Assembly: GCF_014235785.1 (NCBI RefSeq)
Contig: NZ_CP060137.1
Span: 2,108,001 to 2,172,000, forward strand
DNA: 64,000 nt
Direction of reading: 5' to 3'
From: Bacillus sp. PAMC26568
Lineage (GTDB): Bacteria > Bacillota > Bacilli > Bacillales > Bacillaceae
Shown here piece by piece: positions 8,597 through 19,526 of the stretch. The first letter of the stretch is position 1, and every line of letters starts with the position of its first letter. The notes under the pieces were generated by a model, which worked only from the letters and a program-made list of their open reading frames with translations, was not told the DNA's origin and searched no databases. Position numbers and translations under genes: made by a program.

Positions 8597-10092
8597 TATC
8601 TCAATCTCCTTTGACTGTATCTCCGTTTCTGAACAGGATGCAAATGTTCAGGACGCTCTTTCATTTTTGTCAGCGGACCTCGTATGAATAGATCATTCCA
8701 ATCCTTTCCATAGAAGGGGGCAACCGGTGAAAAATAAGGTTCCTTTAAAGAATTTAGTCCATTAAGGTGAGCAAAAAGCAGAATCAAACCAATCGCAATG
8801 CCAAAGATTCCAAAAAAAGAAGATAAAATCAGAAAGCCAAATTGGATCAGGGAATTTGCTTTTGTCATTAAATAATTTGGGATTAAAAAAGATGCAATCG
8901 TTGATATTCCAACCAGGACAATTAATACTTTACTGGCAAACCCTGCTTCTACGGCAGCTTGGCCAATGACTATACCCCCAATTACACCAAGGGTTTGACT
9001 GGATTTTGTCGGCATTCTTAAGCTTGCCTCTTTAATAATCTCCAAGATAATCAGCATTAGAAAGGCTTCCCAGAAAGGGGAGAAGGGCAGTTTTGTTCTG
9101 GATTCCATCAGGACAAATAAAATTTGAAGGGGAATCATCTGATAATGATATGTAGTTAATGCAACATAAAAAGGGATTAAAGTAATTGAAATAAAAAAGC
9201 TCAAGTAACGAATGCATCTTAAAAAACTGGCAACTGGCCATCGGTTTATATAATCCTCTGGTGATTGAAACAAGTGAAAAAAAGTGATCGGCGCTACAAG
9301 CACAAAAGGAGTATTGTCTAAAAGAATCGTAATTTTACCCAGACCGAGCGAATAAGCACAAACATCCGGCCGATCCGTTTGCTGAAATTGGGGGAAGATA
9401 CTGTTACCGTTCTCCTCCATAAAAGCGGCCAGCTGAGAAGAGTCAAAAAAAAGGTCAAAATTAATTTCTTCAATCTTCTTTTTTGCAGTCTCTATAAATT
9501 CAGGATTGGTCAGGCCTTCTATGTACATGATGACTGCGGTGGACTGACTTAAAGATCCGACAGTGAATTTTTCCGTTTTTAATCTCGGAATTGGAAGCCT
9601 ATGTCGAATCAATGAAATATTATCTTCAATATTTTCACTGAAACTATCTTTAGCACCATATAAAATAGTCTCTGTTTCTGAAGTTTCTATTGATCTGCCT
9701 ATAGGGTTTTTAAGCGGAATAGCAGCCCAAACATTATTAGCAGGATCATATATCAAAACAGCCCCTGAAAAAAGCTGTTTATTTGCTTCAGCGATAGAGG
9801 TAACTTCCGTAATTTTTGATGCAGCAATCTTTTTTAATACTTGCTCTTGTGCTGATCTATTAAGTGGTTCAATAATACTTTCATTCAATCGCTCTAGGTC
9901 AATTAAGGTCCTTATATAGATCAGTGTCAGCTTATGAAAGTCATTCTTTTCAGGCTCAATAATTTCAGCGTCATCCATTTTTTCGAGCATTTTTTTAAAC
10001 TCATCTATAGATAAGGGCTGATTTTCCAGAGCCAGTGTTTGCTTCGTGCTTTCTTGCTGCACTAAACCCCTTTTTTTCTTATTCCAAAACAT
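8596..10092 (-). CDS. Germinant receptor A subunit (GerAA-type)
   Basis: About 498 residues. The cytosolic N-terminal half contains the family's LTLIYIRTLIDLERLNE, GRSIETSETETILYGAKDSF and DNISLIRHRLP segments; the C-terminal half has four to five membrane helices, including LGVIGGIVIGQAAVEAG. GerA-type A subunits assemble in the spore inner membrane and are thought to form the ion channel of the receptor. Two ATGs are possible (10098 and 10092); the GTGAGGG site lies six to seven bases before 10092 but abuts 10098, so 10092 is preferred. It is the first gene of the operon. Confidence 0.9.
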   Translation of the reverse strand: MFWNKKKRGLVQQESTKQTLALENQPLSIDEFKKMLEKMDDAEIIEPEKNDFHKLTLIYIRTLIDLERLNESIIEPLNRSAQEQVLKKIAASKITEVTSIAEANKQLFSGAVLIYDPANNVWAAIPLKNPIGRSIETSETETILYGAKDSFSENIEDNISLIRHRLPIPRLKTEKFTVGSLSQSTAVIMYIEGLTNPEFIETAKKKIEEINFDLFFDSSQLAAFMEENGNSIFPQFQQTDRPDVCAYSLGLGKITILLDNTPFVLVAPITFFHLFQSPEDYINRWPVASFLRCIRYLSFFISITLIPFYVALTTYHYQMIPLQILFVLMESRTKLPFSPFWEAFLMLIILEIIKEASLRMPTKSSQTLGVIGGIVIGQAAVEAGFASKVLIVLVGISTIASFLIPNYLMTKANSLIQFGFLILSSFFGIFGIAIGLILLFAHLNGLNSLKEPYFSPVAPFYGKDWNDLFIRGPLTKMKERPEHLHPVQKRRYSQRRLR

Positions 10093-10150
10093 AAACATCC
10101 CTCACCTGTAAATCAATGAACTAGCCGTGTTTAATAGGCAGTAATGCATT

Positions 10151-10181
10151 TATTGTTCACTGTAATTCTTCTGTTTATTCG
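10151..10181 (-). promoter_or_regulatory. Possible SigG promoter for the germinant receptor operon
   Basis: On the minus strand CGAATA (complement of 10176-10181) and AACAATA (complement of 10151-10157) are spaced by 18 bp, near the SigG pattern TGMATA-N17/18-CATAMTA. The position, about 60 bases before the GerAA start, suits. The rest of the 10093-10430 gap holds the divergent moxR promoter and no convincing gene. Confidence 0.4.
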
Positions 10182-10361
10182 CAATATAGTTCTGGCCAAT
10201 TTTCTTTTTGTAATGGAATAAGAGCTTAATTAAGGGTCTTTTTTCTTTTCCTTTATATGTTAACTGTAAAAAGGCGTTTAAAAAATCAGCACTGATTGCA
10301 GTTGAAAGATCAATTACATTATTCATTATCGGCATGAACGCGTTTACAGCAATCAATACCT

Positions 10362-10390
10362 TTGAGTACACAGCGGATTTCTAGTATACT
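10362..10390 (+). promoter_or_regulatory. SigA promoter of the moxR-VWA operon
   Basis: TTGAGT at 10362-10367 and TATACT at 10385-10390 are separated by exactly 17 bp, about 40 bases before the start codon of the MoxR gene. This is one of the clearest SigA-type promoters in the window. Confidence 0.7.
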
Positions 10391-10430
10391 TGGTCAGAGA
10401 AATTGTACTAGGAAAGGGAAAAACCATACT

Positions 10431-11321
10431 ATGACATCACAATTAGAAGCTTTAAATCTCCCAGAAAAAATACTGTCAGCTATAAATAAAAGAGCGGAAA
10501 TATATAAAGACAGCGAAGATGCGATCCTCATTGGAAAAGGCGGTTACATGCCTTCAGACGATGCGATTTTATTTGATGCCATCATTGCTTTGTCACTCGG
10601 GAAAAATGTTTTGCTGAAAGGGCCTACAGGTTCCGGAAAAACAAAACTTGCTGAAACGCTGTCAAATCTTTTCGGACAGCCAATGCACAGCATTAACTGC
10701 AGCGTTGATTTAGACGCGGAAGCGCTGCTCGGCTATAAAACGATCGCGCAGGAAGAGTCGTTAACAAAAATTGAATTTATTGAAGGACCTGTCATTCACG
10801 CTATGAAAAAAGGCCTTTTCTTATATATTGATGAAATAAATATGGCAAAGCCGGAAACCCTGCCGATTTTAAACGGGGTTTTAGACTACCGTAAAATGAT
10901 CACCAATCCGTTTACGGGCGAAGTGATCAGAGCAAGCAATGGGTTTGGCGTCATCGCCGCAATCAATGAAGGATATGTCGGTACTGTTCCTTTGAATGAA
11001 GCATTGAAAAATCGTTTCGTTGTGATTGATGTGCCTTATATTCAGGGAGAGCAGCTAAAAACAGTTCTGCGTTCTCAGTCTTTGCTTACAAATGAAAAGC
11101 TGATCAGCCAGTTTGTCACATTATCTTCTGATTTGATAACACAAGTTCAAAACGGGCAAATCTCAGAAGAAGCAGCCTCTGTAAGAGCACTTATTGATAC
11201 ATGCGACCTTGCCGTATACATGCCGCCGCTTCGTGCCATTTCAAGGGGCATTACAGAAAAACTTGAAGATGACAGGGAAAAGGCCGCGATTCAAAATATT
11301 GCAGAAACTCTTTTTGTGTAA
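10431..11321 (+). CDS. yojN: MoxR-family AAA+ ATPase
   Basis: 296 residues from ATG 10431. Walker A is GPTGSGKT, Walker [14 protein letters not shown], followed by the MoxR sensor region ([24 protein letters not shown] with an arginine finger). MoxR ATPases work with von Willebrand factor A partners as remodelling chaperones. That partner is the next gene, 12 bases downstream. The pair next to odhAB matches the yojN-yojO arrangement that I recall from B. subtilis, hence the symbol. The client protein is unknown; proximity to odhA is suggestive but proves nothing. The longer ORF from 10362 would start inside the promoter and is rejected. Confidence 0.85.
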   Translation: MTSQLEALNLPEKILSAINKRAEIYKDSEDAILIGKGGYMPSDDAILFDAIIALSLGKNVLLKGPTGSGKTKLAETLSNLFGQPMHSINCSVDLDAEALLGYKTIAQEESLTKIEFIEGPVIHAMKKGLFLYIDEINMAKPETLPILNGVLDYRKMITNPFTGEVIRASNGFGVIAAINEGYVGTVPLNEALKNRFVVIDVPYIQGEQLKTVLRSQSLLTNEKLISQFVTLSSDLITQVQNGQISEEAASVRALIDTCDLAVYMPPLRAISRGITEKLEDDREKAAIQNIAETLFV

Positions 11322-11333
11322 TGGGGCCTGATT

Positions 11334-13256
11334 ATGAAGTACATTAAATTTAATGACAAACGTGTTGATTCGTTCCTGTTCATGGAGCTTTCAGACCTGG
11401 CAAAGACACTGACCAAAAATGAAGAGACTGAAGTTGAATTTGCAGTACAGTCGTATTTCGATCCATTGATTAAAAAAGTGTACATCAGCCATTTTTGGGA
11501 TAACCGTCCTCGCCCGGACATGGTCAATGGTTTGAAAAGCGACGTCTTTTTAAGAAGTATCGGAAGCTATAAGTACTCTGATTTTCAAGCCATTGACCGA
11601 TTTCTGTCAGCGGCGCAAAAGCTTACCTATTCAAGTTTTGCAAAACAGCTGTTTGTCATGCTTGAAGATCTGCGGTTAGAGGAAAAGTGCAAGCGTGAAC
11701 GTCCTGGTACATCGCCCGTTTTTTCCGGCAGACGGTCCATGTATAGGAAATTCTTCAAAAGCCAATTAACGATTAATCAGGAGAGAAGCATTTATACAGA
11801 TGCTCTTTTTAATGCTTTTTACTTAAAAGCGACATCAGATTCTCCACTTGAAGAATTTCCCAAGCTTACAAATTCGATCGATCTTGCCGTTCCATTTATT
11901 CAATCTCAGCTATTAAACCTATACGAAGCACAGGATACAGCTGCGATAAGCAAAATCATTTTAACCATTTCCGAGGTTCTGGAAGACATACTTGAAAAAG
12001 ACATGCTGAATATGTACTTTCATCTTCCTTTATTAAATTACTCAGATGCGGAATCTGGCTTAACCTTTGATGATTTGAAAAGAAAATCAAAGCTTAAAAA
12101 TGATGATATATTAGAGCAGGTAAAAGAAGATGACGAAGACATTCATGAAGATAAATTGCCAACTTGGCATCGTGAAACAAGTGAGGCAACGAAAAGTTTC
12201 CTTCAGTTTGACCTTGAGCAGGGCAGCAAAACAAACCTCCTCGGTGAAGGTGTCAGGGAAGGCGATGATGGAGATCAGGCACTTGGCATGGTTCAAGGAT
12301 CATCAAAGAAAACAGCACGTAATGATTACTCGAAGCTAGAAGCGATGGAAAACGCCGAAAATAAACAAGAACGTGGAGACAGTGAAGCCTTTGGGAAAGA
12401 AAACAAATATGCTTATCCTGTCTTTATTTCACCAGACAAGCCAAGTCCATCTGATCAAAATGCTTATACCGAAAAGAAAGAAGTCATTGCACCTTTCCAA
12501 AAGAAACTAAAGCAAATGATTGAAAAAACGCTTGAACATAAAAAGATTTCACCAAGAAGCGATTTGCATACGGGAAGATTAAGCAAAAAACTGCTGAAGC
12601 TTCTAACGGACGAAAATCCGCGTTTATTTTATAAAAAGAACCAGCCTTCTGCACAAATTGACGCAGCGTTTTGTCTGCTTGTTGATTGCTCCGCTTCTAT
12701 GTTTGACAAGATGGAACAGACAAAACTTGGGATTACCCTGTTTCATGAAGCATTGAAATCTGTATCAGTTGTTCATCAAGTTGTAGGATTCTGGGAAGAT
12801 ACAAATGAAGCAACCGAAACAAAGCAGCCAAATCATTTTAAAACAGTGATTGATTTTCCTTCTTCTCTGCAGAAAAAAAGAGGACCCGAAATCCTGCAGC
12901 TCCAACCTGAAGAAGATAACCGTGACGGGTATGCGATCCGTCATATGACGAAGCAGCTTTTATCCAGAACAGAAAGCCAAAAATTCTTGCTTGTCTTTTC
13001 TGATGGAGAGCCCGCTGCAGCCGGCTATGAACAAAACGGGATTATTGACACACACGAAGCCGTGCTTGAAGCAAGAAAACGGGGGATTGAGGTTATCAAT
13101 ATTTTTCTTGCAAATGGAGAAATTGACGAAGGGCAGCAAAAAACGATTCAAAACATTTACGGCAAGTTCAGTATTGTCGTTCCTGACATTGAGAAACTGC
13201 CAGAAGTACTGTTTCCGATTCTGAAAAAATTGCTGCAAAAAAGTATTCACGCTTAA
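11334..13256 (+). CDS. yojO: VWA-domain protein, MoxR partner
   Basis: 640 residues. The C-terminal third (from about residue 435) is a von Willebrand factor A domain. It carries the metal-ion adhesion motif LVDCSASMFDKM (DxSxS), a threonine-containing strand downstream and FLLVFSDGEP as the second acidic site. The N-terminal part is helical and resembles CobT/cobaltochelatase-like VWA proteins. A charged acidic linker (residues ~260-290, QVKEDDEDIHEDKLP) separates them. It is cotranscribed with the MoxR gene and ends at a strong terminator. It probably presents clients to the AAA+ ring; the cellular role is unknown. Confidence 0.82.
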   Translation: MKYIKFNDKRVDSFLFMELSDLAKTLTKNEETEVEFAVQSYFDPLIKKVYISHFWDNRPRPDMVNGLKSDVFLRSIGSYKYSDFQAIDRFLSAAQKLTYSSFAKQLFVMLEDLRLEEKCKRERPGTSPVFSGRRSMYRKFFKSQLTINQERSIYTDALFNAFYLKATSDSPLEEFPKLTNSIDLAVPFIQSQLLNLYEAQDTAAISKIILTISEVLEDILEKDMLNMYFHLPLLNYSDAESGLTFDDLKRKSKLKNDDILEQVKEDDEDIHEDKLPTWHRETSEATKSFLQFDLEQGSKTNLLGEGVREGDDGDQALGMVQGSSKKTARNDYSKLEAMENAENKQERGDSEAFGKENKYAYPVFISPDKPSPSDQNAYTEKKEVIAPFQKKLKQMIEKTLEHKKISPRSDLHTGRLSKKLLKLLTDENPRLFYKKNQPSAQIDAAFCLLVDCSASMFDKMEQTKLGITLFHEALKSVSVVHQVVGFWEDTNEATETKQPNHFKTVIDFPSSLQKKRGPEILQLQPEEDNRDGYAIRHMTKQLLSRTESQKFLLVFSDGEPAAAGYEQNGIIDTHEAVLEARKRGIEVINIFLANGEIDEGQQKTIQNIYGKFSIVVPDIEKLPEVLFPILKKLLQKSIHA

Positions 13257-13285
13257 GAGTGTCTGAAAAAGACACTCTTTTTGTT
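13256..13285 (+). terminator. Intrinsic terminator of the moxR-VWA operon
   Basis: AGAGTGTC and GACACTCT form an 8-bp perfect stem around TGAAAAA, followed by a T run. It starts on the last base of the VWA stop codon. Confidence 0.85.
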
Positions 13286-13332
13286 TTGTGCCGCTTCGTT
13301 TGCTACTATATTAAAGAGAGGGGGGATAATAA

Positions 13333-13690
13333 GTGAAAAATGTGATTCCAATCTTACGGATTTTTTTATGAGAAAAAAGCTAAAGAATTTTATCATGATT
13401 ATTTGGGATTCAAGGTAGACTGGGAGCATCGCTTTCAGCCGGATTTCCCTTTGTATCTTCAACTATCAATAGAATCTGTCCAAATTCATCTCTCAGAACA
13501 TCATGGTGACTGCAGTCCGGGAGCTGCCATTAGAATTGAATGCAAGGATCTTCAAAATTATCATAGTATACTCAATTCTAAAGTATATTCATTTGCAAAT
13601 CCTGAAATAGAAAAAATGCCCTGGAATCTGAATGAGCTAACGGTTCATGATCCTTTTTCAAATCGGATCATTTTTTATCAAAATACATAA
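13333..13690 (+). pseudogene. VOC/glyoxalase superfamily protein, frameshifted in a T tract
   Basis: GTG at 13333, behind a purine-rich AGAGGGGGG site, opens with VIPILRIF and then hits a stop at once. If the seven-T run at 13361-13367 had six Ts the frame would read VIPILRIFYEKKAKEFYHDYLGFKV and continue unbroken to the stop at 13690. That gives about 118 residues with the classic vicinal-oxygen-chelate layout (bleomycin-resistance-like; C-terminal LTVHDPFSNRIIFYQN). So this is a whole gene broken by one extra T. It could be a true frameshift, a slippage-tolerant gene, or a sequencing error. Position: between the moxR operon and odhA. Confidence 0.75.
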
Positions 13691-13843
13691 GATATAGATG
13701 AAAATTGAGAAAGTTTGTCGAAAATCATACGAAAAAGAAGACCATTTACACATGAAAATTAAAAAAGGCAGGACTTTTGTTTTTTGAATTCACTTTTAAT
13801 TTTTGTTTTTCAGTATTATTTACAAATTTCTTAAGATACTCCT

Positions 13844-13891
13844 TTGATAAAACGGTCAAGGAGTGTTAAAATGGAAATGGAAGCGTTTTAA
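13844..13891 (+). promoter_or_regulatory. odhAB SigA promoter with overlapping cre-like site
   Basis: TTGATA (13844-13849), a 17-bp spacer and TAAAAT (13867-13872) form a good SigA promoter. TGGAAGCGTTTTAA at 13878-13891 matches the CcpA site pattern (TGNAANCGNWWNCA) except at two or so positions and would sit on the transcription start. That predicts catabolite repression of odhAB. The rest of the 13691-14002 gap is AT-rich leader. Confidence 0.6.
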
Positions 13892-14002
13892 TCCAAACCT
13901 ATCATTCTTTGAAAGATAGGATAGTATATTACAATAATATCCATTTGAATCTGTTTTCATTACATGAAGCAGATTCACTACCATTGCTGGGGGTTATGTA
14001 AG

Positions 14003-16858
14003 ATGTCAGGAACTACAACAAAGCGCAAGATTCGACTTGAGGATTTTCATGGACCGAACCTTGGCTATGTCCTGGAGCTGTTTGATCAATATCAGCAGAA
14101 TCCAGAGTCGGTTGATGAAGAATTAAGAGAAATGTTTGATGGATGGGATGCACCACCGCAAGTTCAAGTTAGCAATGAAACATCAGCTGGTGATGTATCT
14201 TCTGTCCAAAATGTAACAAGTGCGGACAAAATGAAGAAAATTGCCTATGCAGTGAAGCTTGCTGATGACATTCGAACTTACGGTCATTTAAACGCTTCAA
14301 TATACCCATTTGAAAATCCCAAAAAAGAGTTTCTTCAGCTGAAAGATTACGGGCTGACAGAGGCTGACCTAGAAGAGATTCCAGCATCCATTCTTTGTGC
14401 GGATGCACCTGAAAACGTTAAGAATGGTTTACAGGCCATTCAGTATTTAAAAGAAGTTTATACGAAAACAATTGCTTTTGAATTTTCACACGTTCACCGT
14501 TTTGAGGAAAAATACTGGCTCAAGAAAATGGTCGAATCCGGTGAAATTTTCAAAAGCCACTCAAATGAAAAGCGTGCAGCCATCCTTCGCCGTCTATCAG
14601 AAGTTGAAGGGTTTGAGAAATTTTTGCACCGCACATTTGTCGGACAGAAGCGCTTTTCAATTGAAGGGCTCGATATGCTTGTTCCAATCCTTGATGAATT
14701 GATTTCAAACGCAGTTCATGCTGGAACAAACAATGTAAATATCGGGATGGCTCATAGGGGACGCCTAAACGTTCTTGCTCATGTTCTCGGCAAGCCGTAT
14801 GAAATTATTTTCTCTGAATTCCAGCACTCTCCAAATAAGGAGCTTGTTCCTTCTGAAGGATCCGTTGGAATCAACTATGGCTGGAGCGGAGATGTAAAGT
14901 ATCATCTCGGAGCTGACCGTCAGATTACAGATGAAAGCACAAAACGCGCAAGACTGACTCTTGCAAATAATCCAAGCCATCTTGAATATGTAGATCCAAT
15001 CGTAATGGGCTACACTCGTGCTGCACAGGACGATCGCAAAACAACTGGTTATCCAAAACAAGATGAGAAAGATTCAATGGCGATTTTGATTCATGGAGAC
15101 GCTGCTTTTCCTGGTGAAGGCATTGTGGCTGAAACACTGAATTTGAATTCATTAACAGGCTATCAGACTGGCGGATCAATCCATATTATCGCCAACAATA
15201 TGATTGGCTTTACTACAGAAAGCAGTGACTCGCGCTCAACGAAGTACGCAAGTGACCTTGCAAAAGGGTACGAAATTCCGATTGTTCATGTAAATGCTGA
15301 CGATCCAGAAGCATGTCTTGCAGCAGTGATGATTGCGATTGAGTACCGCAAGCTCTTTAACCGTGACTTCCTGATTGATTTAATCGGCTACCGCCGCTTT
15401 GGCCATAATGAAATGGATGAGCCTGCGACTACACAGCCGCAATTATATGAAAAAATCCGCAAGCATCCGACCGTGCGTGCTCTGTATGCTGCACAGCTTG
15501 AAGAGGGCGGATATTTAGATAAAGACAAGATTGCAGAAATCGATCAGCAGACATTGGATAAATTTGATACTGCTTATCAAAAAGTGCCATCTAAAAAAGT
15601 TACGCAAGTTCATGAAATTGAGCTGCCTGAAATCGTTAACAATGGACTTCCAAAGCTGAAAACATCTGTTGATAAAGAATCTCTTTTACGCATCAATGAT
15701 GAGCTAGTGAAATGGCCAGAAGACTTTAACGTTTTTGATAAATTAAAGAGAATTCTTGAAAGACGCGCAAACATCTTTGTCGGCGAAGAAAAAGCGGACT
15801 GGGCATTAGCTGAGACTCTGGCATTCGCGACAATTTTGGAAGATGGAACACCGATCCGTTTATCTGGTCAGGATTCTGAACGCGGCACATTCTCTCAAAG
15901 ACACTTAATGCTTCACGACAGTGATACAGGCAATGTTTATTCACCATTGCATACACTATCTAAATCAAATGTTTCGTTTGCTGTTCACAACAGTCCATTA
16001 TCAGAAGGATCTGTGCTTGGCTTTGAATATGGCTACAACGTATTTGCTCCTGAAACACTAGTCCTTTGGGAAGCTCAATACGGAGACTTCGCCAATGCTG
16101 CACAAGTTTTCTTTGATCAATTCATTGCTGCCGGACGGGCAAAATGGGGACAAAAATCAGGGCTTGTGATGCTCCTTCCTCATGGATATGAAGGACAAGG
16201 ACCTGAGCATTCAAGTGCAAGACTCGAAAGATATCTGCAGCTTGCAGCTGAAAATAACTGGACAGTTGCTAACTTGACAAGTGCTGCACAATACTTCCAT
16301 CTATTAAGAAGACAGGCTGCAATCTTAAAGCGTGAAGAAGTTCGTCCGCTAGTGATCATGACACCGAAAAGTCTGCTGCGCAATGCTCAAACCATTTCTA
16401 CTATTGAAGAATTGAGCGAAGGGGAATTCCATTCTGTTGTGGAACAGCCAGGACTTGGACTGAACTACACGGATGTGAAGCGCATTGTTTTATGCAGCGG
16501 TAAAATTGCAACAGATTTAACAGATAAATTAAAACATCTTGAAGAAGATGTGAAAAATATTCATGTTGTCCGAGTCGAAGAATTATATCCGTTCCCTAAA
16601 AAGGACATCACGGCTATCCTTTCCCGCTACGAATCATTAGAAGAAATCGTATGGGTACAGGAAGAACCGATGAACATGGGTGCATGGACATATATCGATC
16701 CTGAACTTCGTGAAGTAGCACCAGCTGGTGTAAAAGTGAATTATATCGGAAGAAAAAGAAGATCTTCAACTGCTGAGGGAGATCCAAACGTCCATAAAAA
16801 AGACCAAGAACGCATCGTAACAGAAGCATTGACGTGGAAAAACGAAGGGAGAATTTGA
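14003..16858 (+). CDS. odhA: 2-oxoglutarate dehydrogenase E1 component
   Basis: About 951 residues. It converts 2-oxoglutarate to a succinyl group on the lipoyl arm of E2, in the TCA cycle, using thiamine diphosphate. Features in order: the N-terminal E2-binding [38 protein letters not shown], the thiamine diphosphate motif around [17 protein letters not shown] and NNMIGFTT, and the C-terminal transketolase-like half with [14 protein letters not shown] and [19 protein letters not shown] 14003 is preceded by a GGGGG-rich site; the ORF start at 13964 has no such site and adds a non-homologous leader. It lies two bases before odhB, in one operon. Confidence 0.97.
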   Translation: MSGTTTKRKIRLEDFHGPNLGYVLELFDQYQQNPESVDEELREMFDGWDAPPQVQVSNETSAGDVSSVQNVTSADKMKKIAYAVKLADDIRTYGHLNASIYPFENPKKEFLQLKDYGLTEADLEEIPASILCADAPENVKNGLQAIQYLKEVYTKTIAFEFSHVHRFEEKYWLKKMVESGEIFKSHSNEKRAAILRRLSEVEGFEKFLHRTFVGQKRFSIEGLDMLVPILDELISNAVHAGTNNVNIGMAHRGRLNVLAHVLGKPYEIIFSEFQHSPNKELVPSEGSVGINYGWSGDVKYHLGADRQITDESTKRARLTLANNPSHLEYVDPIVMGYTRAAQDDRKTTGYPKQDEKDSMAILIHGDAAFPGEGIVAETLNLNSLTGYQTGGSIHIIANNMIGFTTESSDSRSTKYASDLAKGYEIPIVHVNADDPEACLAAVMIAIEYRKLFNRDFLIDLIGYRRFGHNEMDEPATTQPQLYEKIRKHPTVRALYAAQLEEGGYLDKDKIAEIDQQTLDKFDTAYQKVPSKKVTQVHEIELPEIVNNGLPKLKTSVDKESLLRINDELVKWPEDFNVFDKLKRILERRANIFVGEEKADWALAETLAFATILEDGTPIRLSGQDSERGTFSQRHLMLHDSDTGNVYSPLHTLSKSNVSFAVHNSPLSEGSVLGFEYGYNVFAPETLVLWEAQYGDFANAAQVFFDQFIAAGRAKWGQKSGLVMLLPHGYEGQGPEHSSARLERYLQLAAENNWTVANLTSAAQYFHLLRRQAAILKREEVRPLVIMTPKSLLRNAQTISTIEELSEGEFHSVVEQPGLGLNYTDVKRIVLCSGKIATDLTDKLKHLEEDVKNIHVVRVEELYPFPKKDITAILSRYESLEEIVWVQEEPMNMGAWTYIDPELREVAPAGVKVNYIGRKRRSSTAEGDPNVHKKDQERIVTEALTWKNEGRI

Positions 16859-16860
16859 TC

Positions 16861-18120
16861 ATGGCTGAAGTAATCGTACCAGAATTAGCTGAATCTATCT
16901 CAGAAGGAACTATTGCACAATGGCTGAAGCAACCAGGGGACTACGTTGAAAAAGGGGAATATCTGGTTGAGCTTGAAACAGATAAAGTAAACGTTGAACT
17001 TACAGCTGATTATTCTGGTGTGCTGAAAGATGTTGTCAAAGATTCAGGAGACACGGTTCTAGTTGGCGAAGTGATTGCTGTTATTGACGAAAATGGTGAA
17101 ACAGCATCTGCGCAAACAGAAGAAGTAAAAGAAGAACCGAAAAAAGAAGAGACGCCAAAAGCCTCTGCTCCTAAAGAGGAAAAGCAGGAGCAAACTGAAA
17201 GCAAATCACAGCGTCCAATCGCTTCTCCAGCGGCACGCAAGCTTGCAAGAGAGCGCGGAATCGATTTAACTCAGGTTCCTTCAGGTGATCCGCTTGGAAG
17301 ATTGCGCAAACATGATATTGAAGCATATTCTCCAAATGAAGCGGTACAGAAGCCTGCTGCGCCTCAAAAAGCGCCTGAAGCTAAGCCTGCTGCAAAACAA
17401 GCTTCTGATTCTTTTGACAAACCTGTTGAGCGCGAGCGGATGTCACGCCGAAGACAAACAATTGCTAAACGCCTGGTCGAGGTACAGCAAACGGCAGCTA
17501 TGCTGACAACATTTAACGAAGTTGACATGACAGCTGTTATGGACGTTCGTAAACGCCGCAAAGATAAATTCTTTGAACAGCATGATGTTCGTCTCGGCTT
17601 TATGTCTTTCTTCACAAAAGCGGTTATTGCAGCACTTAAAAAATACCCATTATTAAATGCTGAAATTCAAGGTGATGAACTTGTCATTAAGAAATTCTAT
17701 GATATCGGAATTGCTGTTTCAGCTCCAGAAGGCCTAGTTGTTCCAGTTGTACGCGATGCAGACCGCAAATCTTTTGCCCAGATCGAAGGCGCAATTGGTG
17801 ACCTTGCAGGAAAAGCGAAAAACAACAAATTAACAATTGGCGATCTTTCTGGCGGTACATTCACAATCACAAACGGCGGCGTTTTCGGTTCTCTTATGTC
17901 AACACCAATTTTGAACGGACCGCAAGTCGGAATCCTCGGCATGCACAAAATTCAGCTTCGTCCAGTTGCGATTGACAAAGATACAATGGAAAACCGTCCT
18001 ATGATGTACATTGCCCTATCATATGATCACCGTATCGTTGATGGAAAAGAAGCTGTAAGCTTCCTTGCAACAATTAAAGATCTTCTTGAAGATCCTGAAT
18101 CTCTTCTGATTGAAGGGTAA
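16861..18120 (+). CDS. odhB: Dihydrolipoyl succinyltransferase, E2 of 2-oxoglutarate dehydrogenase
   Basis: 419 residues. Residues 1-75 form a lipoyl domain with the modified lysine in [10 protein letters not shown] charged, Pro/Ala/Glu/Lys-rich linker follows, then the peripheral-subunit-binding domain ([15 protein letters not shown]) with a second linker. The C-terminal catalytic domain ends with the acyltransferase motif [12 protein letters not shown], whose His and Asp are catalytic. The ATG at 16861 lies two bases behind the odhA stop, with GGGAG twelve bases upstream. The E3 subunit gene is not in the window, as expected in Bacillus, where the pyruvate complex supplies it. Confidence 0.97.
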   Translation: MAEVIVPELAESISEGTIAQWLKQPGDYVEKGEYLVELETDKVNVELTADYSGVLKDVVKDSGDTVLVGEVIAVIDENGETASAQTEEVKEEPKKEETPKASAPKEEKQEQTESKSQRPIASPAARKLARERGIDLTQVPSGDPLGRLRKHDIEAYSPNEAVQKPAAPQKAPEAKPAAKQASDSFDKPVERERMSRRRQTIAKRLVEVQQTAAMLTTFNEVDMTAVMDVRKRRKDKFFEQHDVRLGFMSFFTKAVIAALKKYPLLNAEIQGDELVIKKFYDIGIAVSAPEGLVVPVVRDADRKSFAQIEGAIGDLAGKAKNNKLTIGDLSGGTFTITNGGVFGSLMSTPILNGPQVGILGMHKIQLRPVAIDKDTMENRPMMYIALSYDHRIVDGKEAVSFLATIKDLLEDPESLLIEG

Positions 18121-18128
18121 TGATATAA

Positions 18129-18160
18129 AACCTCCAGACTTTGATCTGGAGGTTTTTTTA
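18129..18160 (+). terminator. odhAB terminator
   Basis: AACCTCCAGA and TCTGGAGGTT make a 10-bp perfect stem with a CTTTGA loop and a run of Ts, directly behind odhB. Confidence 0.9.
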
Positions 18161-18209
18161 TCCATAGATTTAAATGAAATTTCCAAAGAGAAAGCCCAAC
18201 AGACTCTTT

Positions 18210-19526
18210 CTAGTATAAGAAATACAGCAGGATTGTCGTTACAAATCCTACCCAAATGGCAAGTAAGAAGCAATAGCCCATAATATGCCTAATATGAAGG
18301 CCGACTACACTCAAAATAGGAAGTGCCCAAAACGGCTGAATAAGATTTGTCCATGCATCCCCCCATCCAACTGCCATTGCAATTGTTGCGGGTTCCACAC
18401 CTAATTCCATTCCAGCTGGAACTTGCAGGGGCCCTTGAAGCGCCCATTGTCCACCTCCAGAGGGTGCCAGCATGTTGACAATACCGGCTGTCCAGTACGT
18501 AAAGATATCGAACGTTTCTTTATTTGCAACAGAAATCATTCCGTCAATGATCATTTGTCCTAATCCTGAGCTTGCAAGAACTGCTATAATGCCGGCATAA
18601 AAAGGAAACTGCAAAATAATAGGGGATGTCGAGGTTGATGCTTCCTTGAATGCTTCCCCAAATTGCCCAAGTGAACCATGAAGAATAAGTCCAAGAGATA
18701 GAAATAAGAGATTGATAATATTTAAGTCTAAATCACGGCCATTTATAAATTCACTTACCACATAAATTAAACCAATAGCTCCTATTGTAATTCCTAGTAC
18801 AGGTGTACGTTCCAGCTTTTGTGCTGGTGTATCTGCAGTTTCAGGTTCTTTGCTTTGTTTTTTTTCATTCATTTCATTTGCGAGATAAGGTTTAATATTT
18901 GTTTTTGGTGCCATAAAGCATATAAATATCGGCATAGTGACAAATAATACAGCGAAAATGATGATAGTCGAAGGGGCAAATATTGTATCAGAAGTGGGAA
19001 TTACCCCCATCATATCTTCCAAAAAATGATCCTCTGTAGCAACTGTTAAGCCTATTGAACTGGACAAACCGGCCGTATATAAAACGGTAGGAGAATAAGC
19101 AGCAGCAACTAAAAGGGGAAAATGGGCCTTTTGGTTTCTTTTTCCAATTTCACGAACGAGAATCGCTCCCACAACAACTGCAAGACCCCAATTAATATAG
19201 TATGCAATAGCTGTGACAACAAAGGTTAAAATATATGCTTTATTTGGTGTATTAGCTAATGCTGAAAGAGATTCCAGTCCTTTTCTGACAAACGGAACTG
19301 CAGCCAAGACCATTCCTGTCATTAAAAGAAGGACCATTTGCATCGTAAAGGCAAGGTATGTCCAGAAACCATCACCAAATGACTTAAATAGGGTAATCGG
19401 TTCAGCAGGATTTGTAAAAAAGCCAACAATAAAAACGAACAAAGTGAGGAGAACAGCAATAACAAAAGCATCAGGCAAATAACGCTGAACACCTTTTGAG
19501 ACACGGTCAGCAATAGAAGATAACAC
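18210..19526 (-). CDS. AtoE-type short-chain fatty acid transporter
   Basis: 438 residues with about eleven hydrophobic membrane segments. Family signatures of the AtoE/TIGR00366 group are the N-terminal RVSKGVQRYLPDAFVIA, YYINWGLAVVVGAI, and the C-terminal MLAPSGGGQWALQGP and GWGDAWTNLIQPFWALPIL stretches. E. coli AtoE imports short-chain fatty acids such as acetoacetate or butyrate; the substrate here is not proven. It stands alone on the minus strand, facing odhB tail to tail. Its start ATG 19526 is preceded by GGAGTGATG-type sequence (reverse strand). No acetoacetate catabolic genes are adjacent. Confidence 0.85.
   Translation of the reverse strand: MLSSIADRVSKGVQRYLPDAFVIAVLLTLFVFIVGFFTNPAEPITLFKSFGDGFWTYLAFTMQMVLLLMTGMVLAAVPFVRKGLESLSALANTPNKAYILTFVVTAIAYYINWGLAVVVGAILVREIGKRNQKAHFPLLVAAAYSPTVLYTAGLSSSIGLTVATEDHFLEDMMGVIPTSDTIFAPSTIIIFAVLFVTMPIFICFMAPKTNIKPYLANEMNEKKQSKEPETADTPAQKLERTPVLGITIGAIGLIYVVSEFINGRDLDLNIINLLFLSLGLILHGSLGQFGEAFKEASTSTSPIILQFPFYAGIIAVLASSGLGQMIIDGMISVANKETFDIFTYWTAGIVNMLAPSGGGQWALQGPLQVPAGMELGVEPATIAMAVGWGDAWTNLIQPFWALPILSVVGLHIRHIMGYCFLLAIWVGFVTTILLYFLY

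Noticed and set aside
10150..10371. Minus-strand ORF of 73 codons between the germinant receptor and moxR
   Set aside because: No convincing ribosome site, it overlaps two likely promoters, and no family is recognised.
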